Shown here: positions 43,096-52,233 of the stretch, piece after piece
How positions within the stretch are numbered: the first letter of the stretch is position 1
Layout: each line of letters begins with the position of its first letter
Origin: Rhodothermales bacterium
Lineage (GTDB): Bacteria > Bacteroidota > Rhodothermia > Rhodothermales > VXPQ01
Assembly: GCA_951812335.1 (NCBI GenBank)
Contig: OX638293.1
Span: 1,286,731-1,350,730 of the forward strand
Direction of reading: 5' to 3'
DNA length: 64,000 nt
Made by a program: the position numbers and the translations under genes
Notes under the pieces: model-generated
What the model saw: the letters and a program-made list of their open reading frames with translations, nothing else
What the model was told of the DNA's origin: nothing
The model's database searches: none

Positions 43096-46000
43096 CTTGA
43101 TCTGGCATTCGGATCGATGAATAGAGGCACATAATCCTCTTTCTTATCCGCGTCCCCGAGATTCATCAGATTCCAGATCTTCGCCTCTTCGCTCGTACTC
43201 AGCACGATGCCGGCGGCAAGGATGGACTTCGCACCCGGATTGATGATCGGCTTTGTGGCCTCCTTGACGGTCACTTTGAAGGTCTGCGAGAAGGTTTCGC
43301 CTTTGGCGTCCGTGGCCGATACCGTAACGTACGTGTGCCCGCCGGAGCCCCAAATCGGCGTAAGCGTTAATGCGAAACCCCTCGCACCGGCTCGTACAAC
43401 GCTGGCGTTTTTCGAGGTCGCCGCATACGTCAATGCGCCCCCGTCGGGATCTTCGAACGCGGGCTGCTCGCCCTCCGTTGTGGGATCCACATCCGTCAGG
43501 TCTATTCTGACAGGCCCGCCATCGGCGTCTATTACCTGGTCAGGAATCTGCGTCTTGATCTTCGGCGCATTCCTGGATACGATCGTCAATCTGAAGACAT
43601 CCTCCACGGATTCACCCCCGGCCGAGGCTTTCACCGTAAAGGTAACGCTCCCTGTTTTGAGCGGACGGATCGTGATTTCGCCTGTGGAATTGGGCCCGAC
43701 GTTCCTCAGGTCGATCTCCGTTCGCATGTACGACGTAATAATTACTTTGGGATTTTCGCCTATTTCCACCTTCGAGTCGTCGTGCACGATGACCTCGTAT
43801 GTCAGGGCCTCGCCATCGCCGTCTCCAAAGGCGCCAAACAGGTACACTTTCGCGTCGGTTGTGGCGTCCTCACGTATGACTACGTCATCGAGCGCGTTGG
43901 CCACATAGGGTCCGGTTGCACTGGATACGTTTACGCCAATGCGCAATCGGGCGTATTCGTTGTCGCTATCCACTGCATAAATCCATATATCCGACGCATC
44001 GCCGCCTCTTGCCTGATCCGTAAGGGCGATGGTAAGTATGGAACCGGACAACGTCGCGGTCACCACATCCGGATTGGTGACTACAGGCCGGAGGTCGACA
44101 TGCTCGTCGCTGTGATTATACGACAGGGTAATGTCGTTGGGGTCGTGGAATTTGCCGACCAGTTCCAGTTTTTTCGACGTTTCTCTGCCCAGCGCCAGGT
44201 TCAGGGTCTCTACGTAGCCGTTCGATTGCGCGTTGTAGTGCGCCCCGGAAGATACACCCTGCACCATGGGCGCATCGTCCGACATGATTTCCACTTTGAG
44301 GGGCAGAGGGGTATCGGTCCCGGGTTGCACGGCGATCTTGAAGACGCCGGGTCCTGTCGGGTTAATGGTCAGCATACCCGCCTCGAGTTGTACCCAGCCC
44401 AGCGATGGCACCACAAACAAGGAGTCGGGGGTATTCACCGTGGCTCCGCCGTCTACCACATAGTGATGCACGGTCCAGTCCGCATCGTTTTTCGCAAAGG
44501 CCGCATCGAGGTCCACCGTGAGCGGTCCGCCGTCCACGCGAAGAATCTTCGTTTGCGCCGGGGGTATGCCTTCCGGCTCCGCTTGGGGCGCATCCGCTAC
44601 GTAGTTGCGCCCGACCATCGCTACGGTTTGCCACTCGCCCGGGTTTTTCCAGGCGCTGTCCCCTGCCTCCAGGGCACGGAGGCTCCAGGTGATTTGGTGA
44701 CCGCGATTGCCCCCGTCCCGGTCGTTTATGGTGAGCGTCATGGGGGAATAGCGGATCTCGTTGGCGCCGGGAAAGGCATTCTCCCGGTCGATCGGGTCTT
44801 TGAACTCGGCCACAGGCAAAACTATCAGTATCTTGTAACCGCCGTCCATGGGCGCGTATACCCCGCTTCCTGAATTCAGTTTGGCCCCACTGCCGCCGGG
44901 CAGGTCGGAGATACTTCTGACGACTGCCGACGCCGCGGTGCCGTGTGCGGATATGCGCACCTGGTAATCGGGGTAATCGCCGCGTTTCCTGTCGTCGCTA
45001 TCTTTATTGCCGTCGTTGTGCGGACTACTGACCATGATCGACCCCCCGGCCTCCCGCACATCGTAGTTGCCCCAGTTGAGTTCTATGGTGTCGTCCTGCC
45101 AGGTGTCCCCCTGATTCCTGTCGGCCGGGGAGATTTCCACCTGATCGTCGGTGACCTCGGCATAGATAAAGATTTCATTGGCGTCCGAGTACCCCACCAG
45201 GAAAGATCCGGAGATGTCGCTGTCGGCGGGAGAGTCGCCCCCCACGGTGCGTACCGAATGCGCCTGGTTGACCGTGAACGGCACGGTCCCGGAAGGAAAG
45301 CCTGAGCCCACTACGTTCTCTGCCGCAATGTTGGCCTTGATGGTCGCGGCCTGACCTTCGGTCAATTGCACCACCACCGGCGAATACGAAGTAGCAGCGA
45401 GCATAGCGGAACTGTTCGATATGTCCTTGTTCTCCAGTCCTGAGGCGTCCGCGGTCGTTACCGCATAGTAGATGGCGTTGCCGACAGAGGCATGGGGCAG
45501 GTCGCCCTGCGCCCGCACCGTGTGCACTCCGCCATTTGCGGTGAGGTCCCCTGTTATCGTCGAGATCAGTGCTACACCCTGCGCCGTTACATCCGTAATC
45601 GGGTTGTGGCTGGAGTATACCTTGTATTGCGCGATATCGGTTGCAGCGGCATTGTGGGTCCAGGAAATGACATGCCGGTTGCCGTCGACGCTGAAGTTCA
45701 CGCCGGACACGGCCGGAGCCGCCTCCTCAGGCGGAAGGAGGCCCGTAAGGTCCAAGTCGGCCGGGCCGATATACACGTCGTCCAGGTAAATCGGAGCGCC
45801 TTCGGCTCCAGCCTCGTTCCAGTCCCATTGGATGCCCACAGACTCTACATTGTCCCATTCGAATTCTGTCCACAGATCATTACCATTAACAAGCCTTTGC
45901 TGCGAAGCTGGCCCCAGCAGATCAAGCGAAATCGCGAATCCCGCCCACGAGCCGGCGTATATCCAGTTTTCCTCCGGTTCCCCTTCGAATTGGCCGCCGG

Positions 46001-46649
46001 TATCCTTGGCGGCTTCGAGATTGTCCCAGGTCGCGGGCGGGAGCGTTAGCGTCACGTCGTGCCATTTCCCGTCGCGCATGCTGTCCGGTATGGCCCAGCG
46101 CAGGCGGAAGGGATTATTGTGAGCTGGCGTGTTTCCCTCTTCCGGCCCATAATCCTCGAACTGGATCGCAAGGCGGTTCCTGACTACTATGTCGGTGCTT
46201 TGGCCGTCGGTGGTCGGGTTGTTCGTATCCACCAGGATGCGAAAGTGGAGGACATCCCCGCGATTCCGATTGGCCGTCATGTCGCGGGGGGCGCCATCAC
46301 TGTCCCCATCTGCGAAGAAAAACCTCCGATATTCAAATTGCCCATGTGGAAGCTTCGCCACCCTGTTGTCGCTGTCTTCCGGATCGTTAACCACCTCGAT
46401 TCCATTGACCTTGAGAATTTCGGGGTTTATGCTGTCCACAAAGAAGACGAAACTGTCTCCGAGGGGCACAGCCGCCACTCCCTGACTCTGCCCCCGCGCG
46501 TCATGCGTAACCATTCCACCGACAAGCAGAAGCAGCACCGGGACGATGCCTCCTGCAAGGCGGGCGATGAGCGGGTAATAAGAAGAGTGAAAATAGCCAG
46601 GGATACTTCTTGCACGATATTTTTCCGGGTAAATCATGGGGGATCCCAT
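42519..46649 (-). CDS. Very large secreted T9SS protein with CBM9-like domain
   Basis: 1376 residues (ATG at 46649, or 46637 four codons in). Signal peptide LAGGIVPVLLLLVGGMVTHDARGQ. Residues ~65-290 form a jelly-roll binding-like domain (GKWHDVTLTLPPATWDNLEA, IYLDDVYIGPADLDL). Residues ~310-410 are fibronectin-III-like. Residues ~480-640 resemble a CBM9/DOMON carbohydrate-binding domain (FLVGYSDANEIFIYAEVTDD, WQDDTIELNWGNYD). Cadherin-like repeats follow, and the T9SS type A domain (NYPNPFNPQTTIDYALP) closes the protein. No catalytic residues recognised. The last half parallels the 812-residue protein on the other strand. A cell-surface polysaccharide-binding role is inferred. Confidence 0.82.
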   Translation of the reverse strand: MGSPMIYPEKYRARSIPGYFHSSYYPLIARLAGGIVPVLLLLVGGMVTHDARGQSQGVAAVPLGDSFVFFVDSINPEILKVNGIEVVNDPEDSDNRVAKLPHGQFEYRRFFFADGDSDGAPRDMTANRNRGDVLHFRILVDTNNPTTDGQSTDIVVRNRLAIQFEDYGPEEGNTPAHNNPFRLRWAIPDSMRDGKWHDVTLTLPPATWDNLEAAKDTGGQFEGEPEENWIYAGSWAGFAISLDLLGPASQQRLVNGNDLWTEFEWDNVESVGIQWDWNEAGAEGAPIYLDDVYIGPADLDLTGLLPPEEAAPAVSGVNFSVDGNRHVISWTHNAAATDIAQYKVYSSHNPITDVTAQGVALISTITGDLTANGGVHTVRAQGDLPHASVGNAIYYAVTTADASGLENKDISNSSAMLAATSYSPVVVQLTEGQAATIKANIAAENVVGSGFPSGTVPFTVNQAHSVRTVGGDSPADSDISGSFLVGYSDANEIFIYAEVTDDQVEISPADRNQGDTWQDDTIELNWGNYDVREAGGSIMVSSPHNDGNKDSDDRKRGDYPDYQVRISAHGTAASAVVRSISDLPGGSGAKLNSGSGVYAPMDGGYKILIVLPVAEFKDPIDRENAFPGANEIRYSPMTLTINDRDGGNRGHQITWSLRALEAGDSAWKNPGEWQTVAMVGRNYVADAPQAEPEGIPPAQTKILRVDGGPLTVDLDAAFAKNDADWTVHHYVVDGGATVNTPDSLFVVPSLGWVQLEAGMLTINPTGPGVFKIAVQPGTDTPLPLKVEIMSDDAPMVQGVSSGAHYNAQSNGYVETLNLALGRETSKKLELVGKFHDPNDITLSYNHSDEHVDLRPVVTNPDVVTATLSGSILTIALTDQARGGDASDIWIYAVDSDNEYARLRIGVNVSSATGPYVANALDDVVIREDATTDAKVYLFGAFGDGDGEALTYEVIVHDDSKVEIGENPKVIITSYMRTEIDLRNVGPNSTGEITIRPLKTGSVTFTVKASAGGESVEDVFRLTIVSRNAPKIKTQIPDQVIDADGGPVRIDLTDVDPTTEGEQPAFEDPDGGALTYAATSKNASVVRAGARGFALTLTPIWGSGGHTYVTVSATDAKGETFSQTFKVTVKEATKPIINPGAKSILAAGIVLSTSEEAKIWNLMNLGDADKKEDYVPLFIDPNARSSDQLPGGLFLEMPLDRVEADHRYDNLSTDNDVYTSAMRITLDPSKATLTVIPIAANSAKVTIIATDRELTGIPATVMITVVSCDGVDMSAPCEGVITGIEGEELPKEVELSQNYPNPFNPQTTIDYALPQASDVSLIVYDMLGREVDVLLDGPQAAGRHTVRFGANHLPNGAYVYRLVAADKAITRIMVLLK

Positions 46650-46773
46650 TTAGAAATATGAAGAAAGATGCCTATGTAGCTTGCACAAACGCCTGTATAG
46701 TTTACATACATGCCCTCGGTATACATACGAAATATTTTTGTTTTTTCAAAAAAAATTCAAATATATATATACA

Positions 46774-46817
46774 GGAAACTCTGATTAAATCTGCAAAGCT
46801 CAGAGGCTGAGAAGGGG
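46774..46817 (+). repeat. 254-bp TIR repeat, copy g (left end only)
   Basis: GGAAACTCTGATTAAATCTG, then AAGCTCAGAGGCTGAGAAGG, matching the left terminus of copies b and h. The rest is replaced by the IS3-family remnant, as if the IS had inserted in or recombined with the repeat. Confidence 0.72.
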
Positions 46818-46820
46818 AGA

Positions 46821-47400
46821 GCCGGTTCGGTTTGATTGGACAGATTTCGGCGGAATGTAAGGTGTACTGTTGCGACCTTGTTCCGACCCAATCGACCAGA
46901 GGAGACCCATGTCAAGACGCACACGCAGAACCCACAGTCCTTCGTTCGAGGCGGAGGTAGCCCTTGCCGCCGCGCGAGGCGATAGCACACTGGCCGAACT
47001 CGCAGAACGTTTCGAGGTGCACCCGAACCGGATACAGTCCTAAAAGAAACAGCTTGTGGAGAGCGCCGAGGAGGCGTTCACCGGAGCGCTCAAGGCGCAC
47101 GGGGTGCGTATCTCCATGGACGGCAAGGGCCGCTGGCTGGACAATGTGTACGTGGAGCGCCTCTGGCGCAGCCTCAAGCAGGAAGAAGTCTACCGGCATG
47201 CGTACGAGACGGTGGTCGAGACTAGGAAAGGGAATCGCCGATTACCTGTGCTACTTCAACGAAGAGCGCCCCCACCAGGGGCTTGACAACCGAACGCCCG
47301 ACGGCGTATTCTACAAACGAAAACCGCTGCTTAGGGCGACGTAACCCGACGCAGCGCTACACGTAAAAACGCCTGAAAAACTGTCCGGTTTTTTCGGACC
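46821..47400 (+). mobile_element. Internally deleted IS3-family insertion sequence
   Basis: The left end TTGATTGGACAGATTTCGGC and the right end (minus strand TGGTCCGAAAAAACCGGACA) share an imperfect inverted GGACAG-TTT core. Between them only the start of orfA and the end of orfB remain, ~0.55 kb instead of the ~1.2-1.5 kb usual for IS3. A solo copy of the left end lies at 29355-29413. Confidence 0.72.
46909..47344 (+). pseudogene. IS3-family transposase, orfA/orfB remnant
   Basis: orfA begins [19 protein letters not shown], then [20 protein letters not shown] (the IS3 helix-turn-helix), and hits an in-frame TAA where related proteins have Trp (QS*KKQLVE). It then jumps to the end of the orfB DDE domain: GVRISMDGKGRWLDNVYVER, LWRSLKQEEVYRHAYE, and after a +1 shift YFNEERPHQGLDNRTPD. 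The first ~200 residues of orfB with two catalytic acids are deleted, so it is inactive. Confidence 0.85.
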
Positions 47401-47428
47401 ACTTCTGGTTTCCGGAGGCATTCCTGCG

Positions 47429-48214
47429 ATGAAGGTCGGCCTGTTTGTGCCCTGTTATATCGACCAGTTCTATCCGCAGGTGGCTGTGGCGACGCTCGAA
47501 CTGCTGGAGCGTCTCGGATGCGAGGTGGCGTATCCCCGCGAGCAGACGTGCTGCGGTCAGCCGATGGCGAATGCCGGGTGTGCGGAGGACGCCGAGGCGA
47601 CGCACCGGCATACGGCGGCCTGCTTCCGGGAATTCGACTATGCGGTGGGACCTTCGGGAAGTTGTGTGTTGCATCTCCGGGAGCATGTCGAACAGACGGC
47701 AACCGTCCGGTATTACGAATTGTGCCAGTTCCTTGTGGACGTGTTGCAGGTGGACCGCCTGGATGCGTCTTTTTCTTGCAAGGTGGGTCTGCATGCCTCC
47801 TGCCATGGGCTCCGGGGGTTGCGTCTGGCAAGTTCGTCGGAGCGCCGCGAGCCGCCGTTCGATCATGTGGCGCATCTTCTGGGCATGATAGACGGGCTGG
47901 AACTGGTTGGCTTAAGTCGCCCGGACGAATGTTGCGGATTCGGAGGGATATTCGCGGTACAGGAAGAAGCGGTTTCGGTCCGGATGGGCGCCGATCGTCT
48001 CGACGACCACTTGCAGCATGGCGTGGAGGTCGTCACAGGGACCGATATGTCCTGTCTGATGCATCTCGACGGGCTCATTCGTCGCCGGGACATGCCGCTT
48101 CGGGTGCTGCATGTGGCCGAGATTCTGAACGGAAGTGCGGAGGCGTCTTGTGGAATACCCCCATCAAAACCACTTCGCTCAGCGCGTCACGTTCGCAAGT
48201 ACAGGACATTATGA
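47429..48214 (+). CDS. lutA: L-lactate oxidation complex Fe-S subunit LutA
   Basis: 261 residues. MKVGLFVPCYIDQFYPQVA is typical of LutA/YkgE. Two cysteine-rich CCG domains are present (QTCCGQPMANAGC near residue 41 and DECCGFGG near 168), which bind an Fe-S cluster in the heterodisulfide-reductase-like superfamily. With LutB and LutC it oxidises L-lactate to pyruvate at the membrane. The natural end is probably near VAEILNG; the last ~20 residues (GIPPSKPLRSARHVRKY) are encoded by the inverted repeat copy h, which also supplies the stop codon. Confidence 0.92.
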   Translation: MKVGLFVPCYIDQFYPQVAVATLELLERLGCEVAYPREQTCCGQPMANAGCAEDAEATHRHTAACFREFDYAVGPSGSCVLHLREHVEQTATVRYYELCQFLVDVLQVDRLDASFSCKVGLHASCHGLRGLRLASSSERREPPFDHVAHLLGMIDGLELVGLSRPDECCGFGGIFAVQEEAVSVRMGADRLDDHLQHGVEVVTGTDMSCLMHLDGLIRRRDMPLRVLHVAEILNGSAEASCGIPPSKPLRSARHVRKYRTL

Positions 48215-48405
48215 TTCCACCGTCGAAATCAGGGAAAGCACTGCGGATTTGCGACAGTGCGGACGTGACGCGCCCTTCGGAAGGCTGCGAGAGGCACGCT
48301 GGCTGCATCATTCCTCATTGTGTGGGGCCTGCCACACTGCTTCGTCATTCCTTGCCAGCCTACCTTTCTCAGCCTCTGAGTTTTGCGGGCTTAATCGGAG
48401 TATCC
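48152..48405 (-). repeat. 254-bp TIR repeat, copy h (full length, inverted)
   Basis: On the minus strand it starts GGATACTCCGATTAAGCCCG and ends TTTTGATGGGGGTATTCC, 254 bases, the same length as copy b. It begins inside the 3' end of lutA and stops four bases before the ATG of lutB, splitting the lut operon. Confidence 0.88.
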
Positions 48406-48409
48406 CACC

Positions 48410-49807
48410 ATGCATGACGCTGCACAGAACGCCGTGCCCGTCGATCATTCCGACCGGGCTGCGCGCTTCATTGCCAAGGGCGAGCAGACCACCTGGCACG
48501 ATTCCGTGCTCTGGCGCATCCGCGAAAAGCGCGATGCGGTTTCCGGGAGCGTGGAAGGGTGGGAGCGGCTGCGCGACCTGGCCTCGCAGATCAAGGAACA
48601 TACGCTGTCGAAGCTGGACGAATACCTGATCGAATTCGAAGAGAGCGCCACGGCGAACGGAGTGCAGGTCCACTGGGCTGTGGACGCGGAGGCGCACAAC
48701 CGTATCGTGTACGATTTGCTGAAAGTGCGGGGTGTCCGCCGCGTGGTCAAGAGCAAGTCCATGCTGACGGAGGAATGCGGTCTGAACCCGTATCTCGAAG
48801 CGCGCGGCTTCGATGTCGTGGATACGGATCTGGGCGAACGCATCGTGCAACTCAGGGGAGAGCCTCCCAGTCATCTCGTGGCGCCGGCGATACATATCCG
48901 GAGAGAGGAAATTTCCGTACTGTTCCACGAGAAATTGGGTACGCCTGCGGGATCGTCCGATCCGCAGTTTCTGGCCGGAGCCATGCGCCAGGATCTGCGC
49001 GCCCGCTTTCTGGCCGCCGACGCCGCGATCACGGGCGTCAATTTCGCCGTGGCCGCTACCGGCGGGCTGGTGGTGGTGACCAACGAGGGAAATGCGGACC
49101 TGGGGGTGCATCTGGCGCCGGTGCACATTGCTTGCATGGGCATCGAGAAACTCATTCCGAAACCGGAGCATCTCGGCGTTTTTTTGCGTCTGCTGGCTCG
49201 CAGCGCAACAGGTCAGCCCCTGTCCATCTACACGTCGCATTTTCACCGTCCGGCGCCAGGCCGAGAACTCCACATCGTGCTCGTGGATAACGGGCGCACA
49301 CGCCACCTGAGTCGGGAGGATTTTCGCGCTTCGCTCAAGTGCATACGGTGCGGAGCGTGTCTGAATACGTGTCCCGTGTACCGGCGCAGCGGGGGCCATA
49401 GCTACGGCGCCACGCCATCCGGTCCGATCGGGGCGATTCTGGCGCCCGGCAGGGATATGGAAAAATACGCTGCGCTGCCGTTTGCCTCGTCCCTGTGCGG
49501 CTCGTGCAGCGACGTATGCCCGGTCAAGATCGATATCCATGCCCAGCTATACCGGTGGCGGCAGGTTGCCGTGCGCGAGGGTCATATTTCCGGGAAAAAG
49601 CGCCTGGGGATGCAAATGGTCGGATGGATTACCCGTCGGCCGGCCCGGTATCGGCTGGCAGGTCGGTTGGCCCGGAGCCTGCTGAGGTATGCGCCGCGCC
49701 GCCTTCTTTACGGGCGCTGGAATGCCTGGGGACGGGCGCGGGAGCTTCCGGAACGTCCCGCCCGGTCGTTTGGCGAATGGTATGCCGCTGAGCGGGAGAA
49801 GGAATGA
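48410..49807 (+). CDS. lutB: L-lactate oxidation complex ferredoxin-type subunit LutB
   Basis: 465 residues. An N-terminal LUD domain (about 60-300: RRVVKSKSMLTEECGLNPYL, AITGVNFAVAATGGLVVVTN) is followed by two 4Fe-4S sites: CIRCGACLNTCPVYRRSGG (~310) and CGSCSDVCPVKID (~361). The C-terminal LutB tail ends SFGEWYAAERE. The start is the ATG at 48410 just after repeat copy h. Translation of lutB may depend on sequence within that repeat, because no good Shine-Dalgarno lies in the four bases between. It overlaps lutC by four bases. Confidence 0.94.
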   Translation: MHDAAQNAVPVDHSDRAARFIAKGEQTTWHDSVLWRIREKRDAVSGSVEGWERLRDLASQIKEHTLSKLDEYLIEFEESATANGVQVHWAVDAEAHNRIVYDLLKVRGVRRVVKSKSMLTEECGLNPYLEARGFDVVDTDLGERIVQLRGEPPSHLVAPAIHIRREEISVLFHEKLGTPAGSSDPQFLAGAMRQDLRARFLAADAAITGVNFAVAATGGLVVVTNEGNADLGVHLAPVHIACMGIEKLIPKPEHLGVFLRLLARSATGQPLSIYTSHFHRPAPGRELHIVLVDNGRTRHLSREDFRASLKCIRCGACLNTCPVYRRSGGHSYGATPSGPIGAILAPGRDMEKYAALPFASSLCGSCSDVCPVKIDIHAQLYRWRQVAVREGHISGKKRLGMQMVGWITRRPARYRLAGRLARSLLRYAPRRLLYGRWNAWGRARELPERPARSFGEWYAAEREKE

Positions 49808-50469
49808 AGCAAGAGAACCGTCATAATACCGGGGGCGGCGCAGGGAACGGAACGCAAAACGGATCCCATGCCCGCGAAGCCATCCTTGAAGCGGTGCGTC
49901 GCGCGAGATTGCCTGCTGTGCCCCTTCCGGCCATCGCCGGCGTCCGGGATGCCTGTACCGGCGATCCGGTTTCCCGGTTCATGGTGTCGGCGAAGGTTGC
50001 TGCCGCGGCAGTACAGATCGTGGAAACGGGGAGTGTAGAAACTGCTGTGCGGGAGCGCTTTCCGGAGGGCGCCTCTATCGCGACGACGAGTGCGGCGTGG
50101 TCCTTCGACCGGATGGATGCCCGCACCGATGCGCACACCATGGCCCAACTCGATGTGCTGGTGTGCCCGGGCGAACTCGGCGTTGCGGAGAACGGGGCCG
50201 TATGGCTGGGCGAATCCGGGATGGGGCCGCGGGCTGCCCCGTTTCTGACGCAGCATCTGGTGCTTGTGCTGGACCGGAGCGCCATCGTGTCGGACATGCA
50301 CGCAGCATACGATCGCCTCGATGTGGCCCGGGAAGGCTACGGGGTGTTTGTGGCCGGCCCGTCCAAAACCGCCGACATCGAACAAACCCTGGTTATCGGG
50401 GCGCACGGCCCTCGCAGTCTCACCGTGCTGCTTACGCAGGCGGCTCGGTTCAAATCAGTTACAATCTGA
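49804..50469 (+). CDS. lutC: L-lactate oxidation complex subunit LutC (LUD domain)
   Basis: 221 residues with the LUD domain visible in VETGSVETAVRERFPEG, DVLVCPGELGVAENGAVWLG and HLVLVLDRSAIVSDMHAAYD, closing with AGPSKTADIEQTLVIGAHGP. The start overlaps the lutB stop (ATGA), so it is coupled. Its last codons and stop lie in the first unit of a 22-bp tandem repeat. It completes lutABC; no lactate permease is in the window. Confidence 0.92.
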   Translation: MKQENRHNTGGGAGNGTQNGSHAREAILEAVRRARLPAVPLPAIAGVRDACTGDPVSRFMVSAKVAAAAVQIVETGSVETAVRERFPEGASIATTSAAWSFDRMDARTDAHTMAQLDVLVCPGELGVAENGAVWLGESGMGPRAAPFLTQHLVLVLDRSAIVSDMHAAYDRLDVAREGYGVFVAGPSKTADIEQTLVIGAHGPRSLTVLLTQAARFKSVTI

Positions 50470-50536
50470 CCTGATATCAGTTATGATACGATCTGAGATC
50501 AGTTACAATACGATCTGATATCAGATATATACTGAC
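50454..50536. repeat. Three-and-a-half 22-bp tandem repeats at the lutC 3' end
   Basis: Units at 50454-50475, 50476-50497 and 50498-50519 begin ATCAGTTA and end CTGAT, CTGAG or CTGAT; a partial fourth runs to about 50536. TGATATCA palindromes form at junctions. It lies between convergent lutC and the uxaE-like gene. Could be operator-like or a simple tandem repeat. Confidence 0.85.
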
Positions 50537-50650
50537 TTGGTCATGGGATTGGCGTGTCCCGCTCCGGACGATGGGAAAAATCCGGCAGGCCCGCATATAT
50601 CCATGGCGCCGGCCGTGCGGATGTGCGCCGGCGTGTCAGAGGGGCGGGCA

Positions 50651-52048
50651 TTATGCCCGGAAAGGCGCCAGATGCTTTTCGAAATGTCGCCGGACGCCTT
50701 CCCGGTGTGCGTCGTCGTGTTCGGCGAGCGCGGCATATATCTCGTCGTAGTATTTTTCGAGCACCGCGCCGAACGCCACATGAACGACCTGCCGGGAGTG
50801 ACGGTCGTCGAGCAGGGTGGGCAGAGCGCCTTCGTCCACGTCCGGGATCCGTTCGATGCGCCCGTCCAGATGGTAACTCTGGCGGTTCGTTGCGTAGCCG
50901 TCCACGGCCAGATCCAGAATGCGGCGGAACAGGCCGGGCGCATACTTCGCGATGACACGCAATGCCTCCAGCCAACTGGTGCCGGATGTTTTGACGTGTA
51001 CGTAGTCCGGCGTGCGTTGCTGGATGGCTGGGTAGATGGCCAGTTTGTCGCTGCCGGAATGCACACTCAGCTTGTAGGGGCCGAGTTCTTCGGCAATAGC
51101 GGCATGCGTGGCGTAGTCCTTGTCGAAAGCATCCACATCGCCCACATAGTCCACGCCCTTGTAAAAATCTCCGACAAATCGGGGGGCAAGGCCGATGAAG
51201 TCGATTCCGAGGCGGTGCAGTTCCAGCGCAATGAAGCGGTGTTGTTCGGGGGTTGTAGGCGTATCCGTTTCATCGACCGAGATCTCGAGATCGAAGGAGG
51301 CTATGCCGAATCGGCTGCGCAGGTGCGCATGGAGCCGGGCCGTTTGCGCAAGAGCCGAACCGTACTTGACGGTGGCCCGCAGGTAGGCCTCTTCAGAGAA
51401 TGCATCCCCCGACGTTTGTCCGGTTACATAGCGCCGGCGATGATCCTTCGGGTTGCTTTGCAGGATATCCCAGGGCAGTTCGGCAAGGTGTTTTTGGAGT
51501 ACGACGGCGTCCTCCGTATCGGCCGTGGCGTACACATATTGCCCCGGGTCGAGCGTGAAGCCGATAAAGCCTGCGTCGATGCACCGGTCGATTTCCTCCT
51601 CGGTCTTGACATGGTCCGCGTCGCAGCCGAACCCGCCCCGGTATCCGGTTTCGAGCACGGCCCAGGCGACATCGTCCATCACCTGTTGGGGGCTGCGCCG
51701 GGCCCGCGCCATTTCACGCATGGATTGCTGCGCGAGAACAGGAAAGAAGCCGCTTTCCGGCAGGTTTTCGAGCGCATCGAGGTGCCCAGGCGTGGCGATA
51801 CCCAGCCGGTCTCCGAACCCGAAGGATTTGCGCAGGCCCACGATTTCCGGCGCCGTCCATGGGAGTGCTTTCCGAAGGGCCCCGGCATTGTGCGCATTGA
51901 GGGGGCAGTGCAGTCCGCCTGCGGCTTGTTCGCCCTGGAATCCGCCTGCGGCGGTATTGTCTTCGAATCCGTCCGGTGGATCCCCGGCAATGTGCAGCAA
52001 GCGCCCGGCGCCGTGCCGGACGATAGTGAAGGGATTTTGCGTCGCCAT
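50651..52048 (-). CDS. uxaE: Tagaturonate/fructuronate epimerase family protein (UxaE-like)
   Basis: 465 residues from ATG 52048 (MATQNPFTIVRHGAGRLLHI). It matches the UxaE family, TIM-barrel epimerases that interconvert D-tagaturonate and D-fructuronate: FGFGDRLGIATPGHLDAL, GFGCDADHVKTEEEID, FTLDPGQYV, LEISVDETDTPTTPEQH, YKLSVHSGSDKLAIYPAI with plausible metal-binding Asp/Glu/His. It is the last gene of a minus-strand run with an aldolase, an IolC-type kinase and IolA. A uronate enzyme in an inositol-type cluster suggests either a broader pathway or a changed substrate. A 185-base gap without a gene separates it from the aldolase. Confidence 0.75.
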   Translation of the reverse strand: MATQNPFTIVRHGAGRLLHIAGDPPDGFEDNTAAGGFQGEQAAGGLHCPLNAHNAGALRKALPWTAPEIVGLRKSFGFGDRLGIATPGHLDALENLPESGFFPVLAQQSMREMARARRSPQQVMDDVAWAVLETGYRGGFGCDADHVKTEEEIDRCIDAGFIGFTLDPGQYVYATADTEDAVVLQKHLAELPWDILQSNPKDHRRRYVTGQTSGDAFSEEAYLRATVKYGSALAQTARLHAHLRSRFGIASFDLEISVDETDTPTTPEQHRFIALELHRLGIDFIGLAPRFVGDFYKGVDYVGDVDAFDKDYATHAAIAEELGPYKLSVHSGSDKLAIYPAIQQRTPDYVHVKTSGTSWLEALRVIAKYAPGLFRRILDLAVDGYATNRQSYHLDGRIERIPDVDEGALPTLLDDRHSRQVVHVAFGAVLEKYYDEIYAALAEHDDAHREGVRRHFEKHLAPFRA

Positions 52049-52233
52049 CCGATTATCGATTGATTTGCAGAATGAAGTATGAAAAATGAGCGCAAGGCCG
52101 ATGTTTTGCCAATCGCTTGCTCCGATGCAACGCGCCTGAGCGTGCCGGATAACCCTCGTCGAGGGACCCTTTACCTGTCGAAACATGCTCGCGTGCGCGT
52201 CGGGTTTCCATTGTACTGTCCGTTTTTCGTTGC

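Noticed and set aside
48135-48629. ORF running from repeat copy h into lutB in another frame
   Set aside because: Overlaps real lutA/lutB frames and consists of repeat translation; no independent support.
50454-50536. CRISPR or attachment-site array at the lutC 3' end
   Set aside because: Units are directly adjacent with no spacers; a plain tandem repeat.
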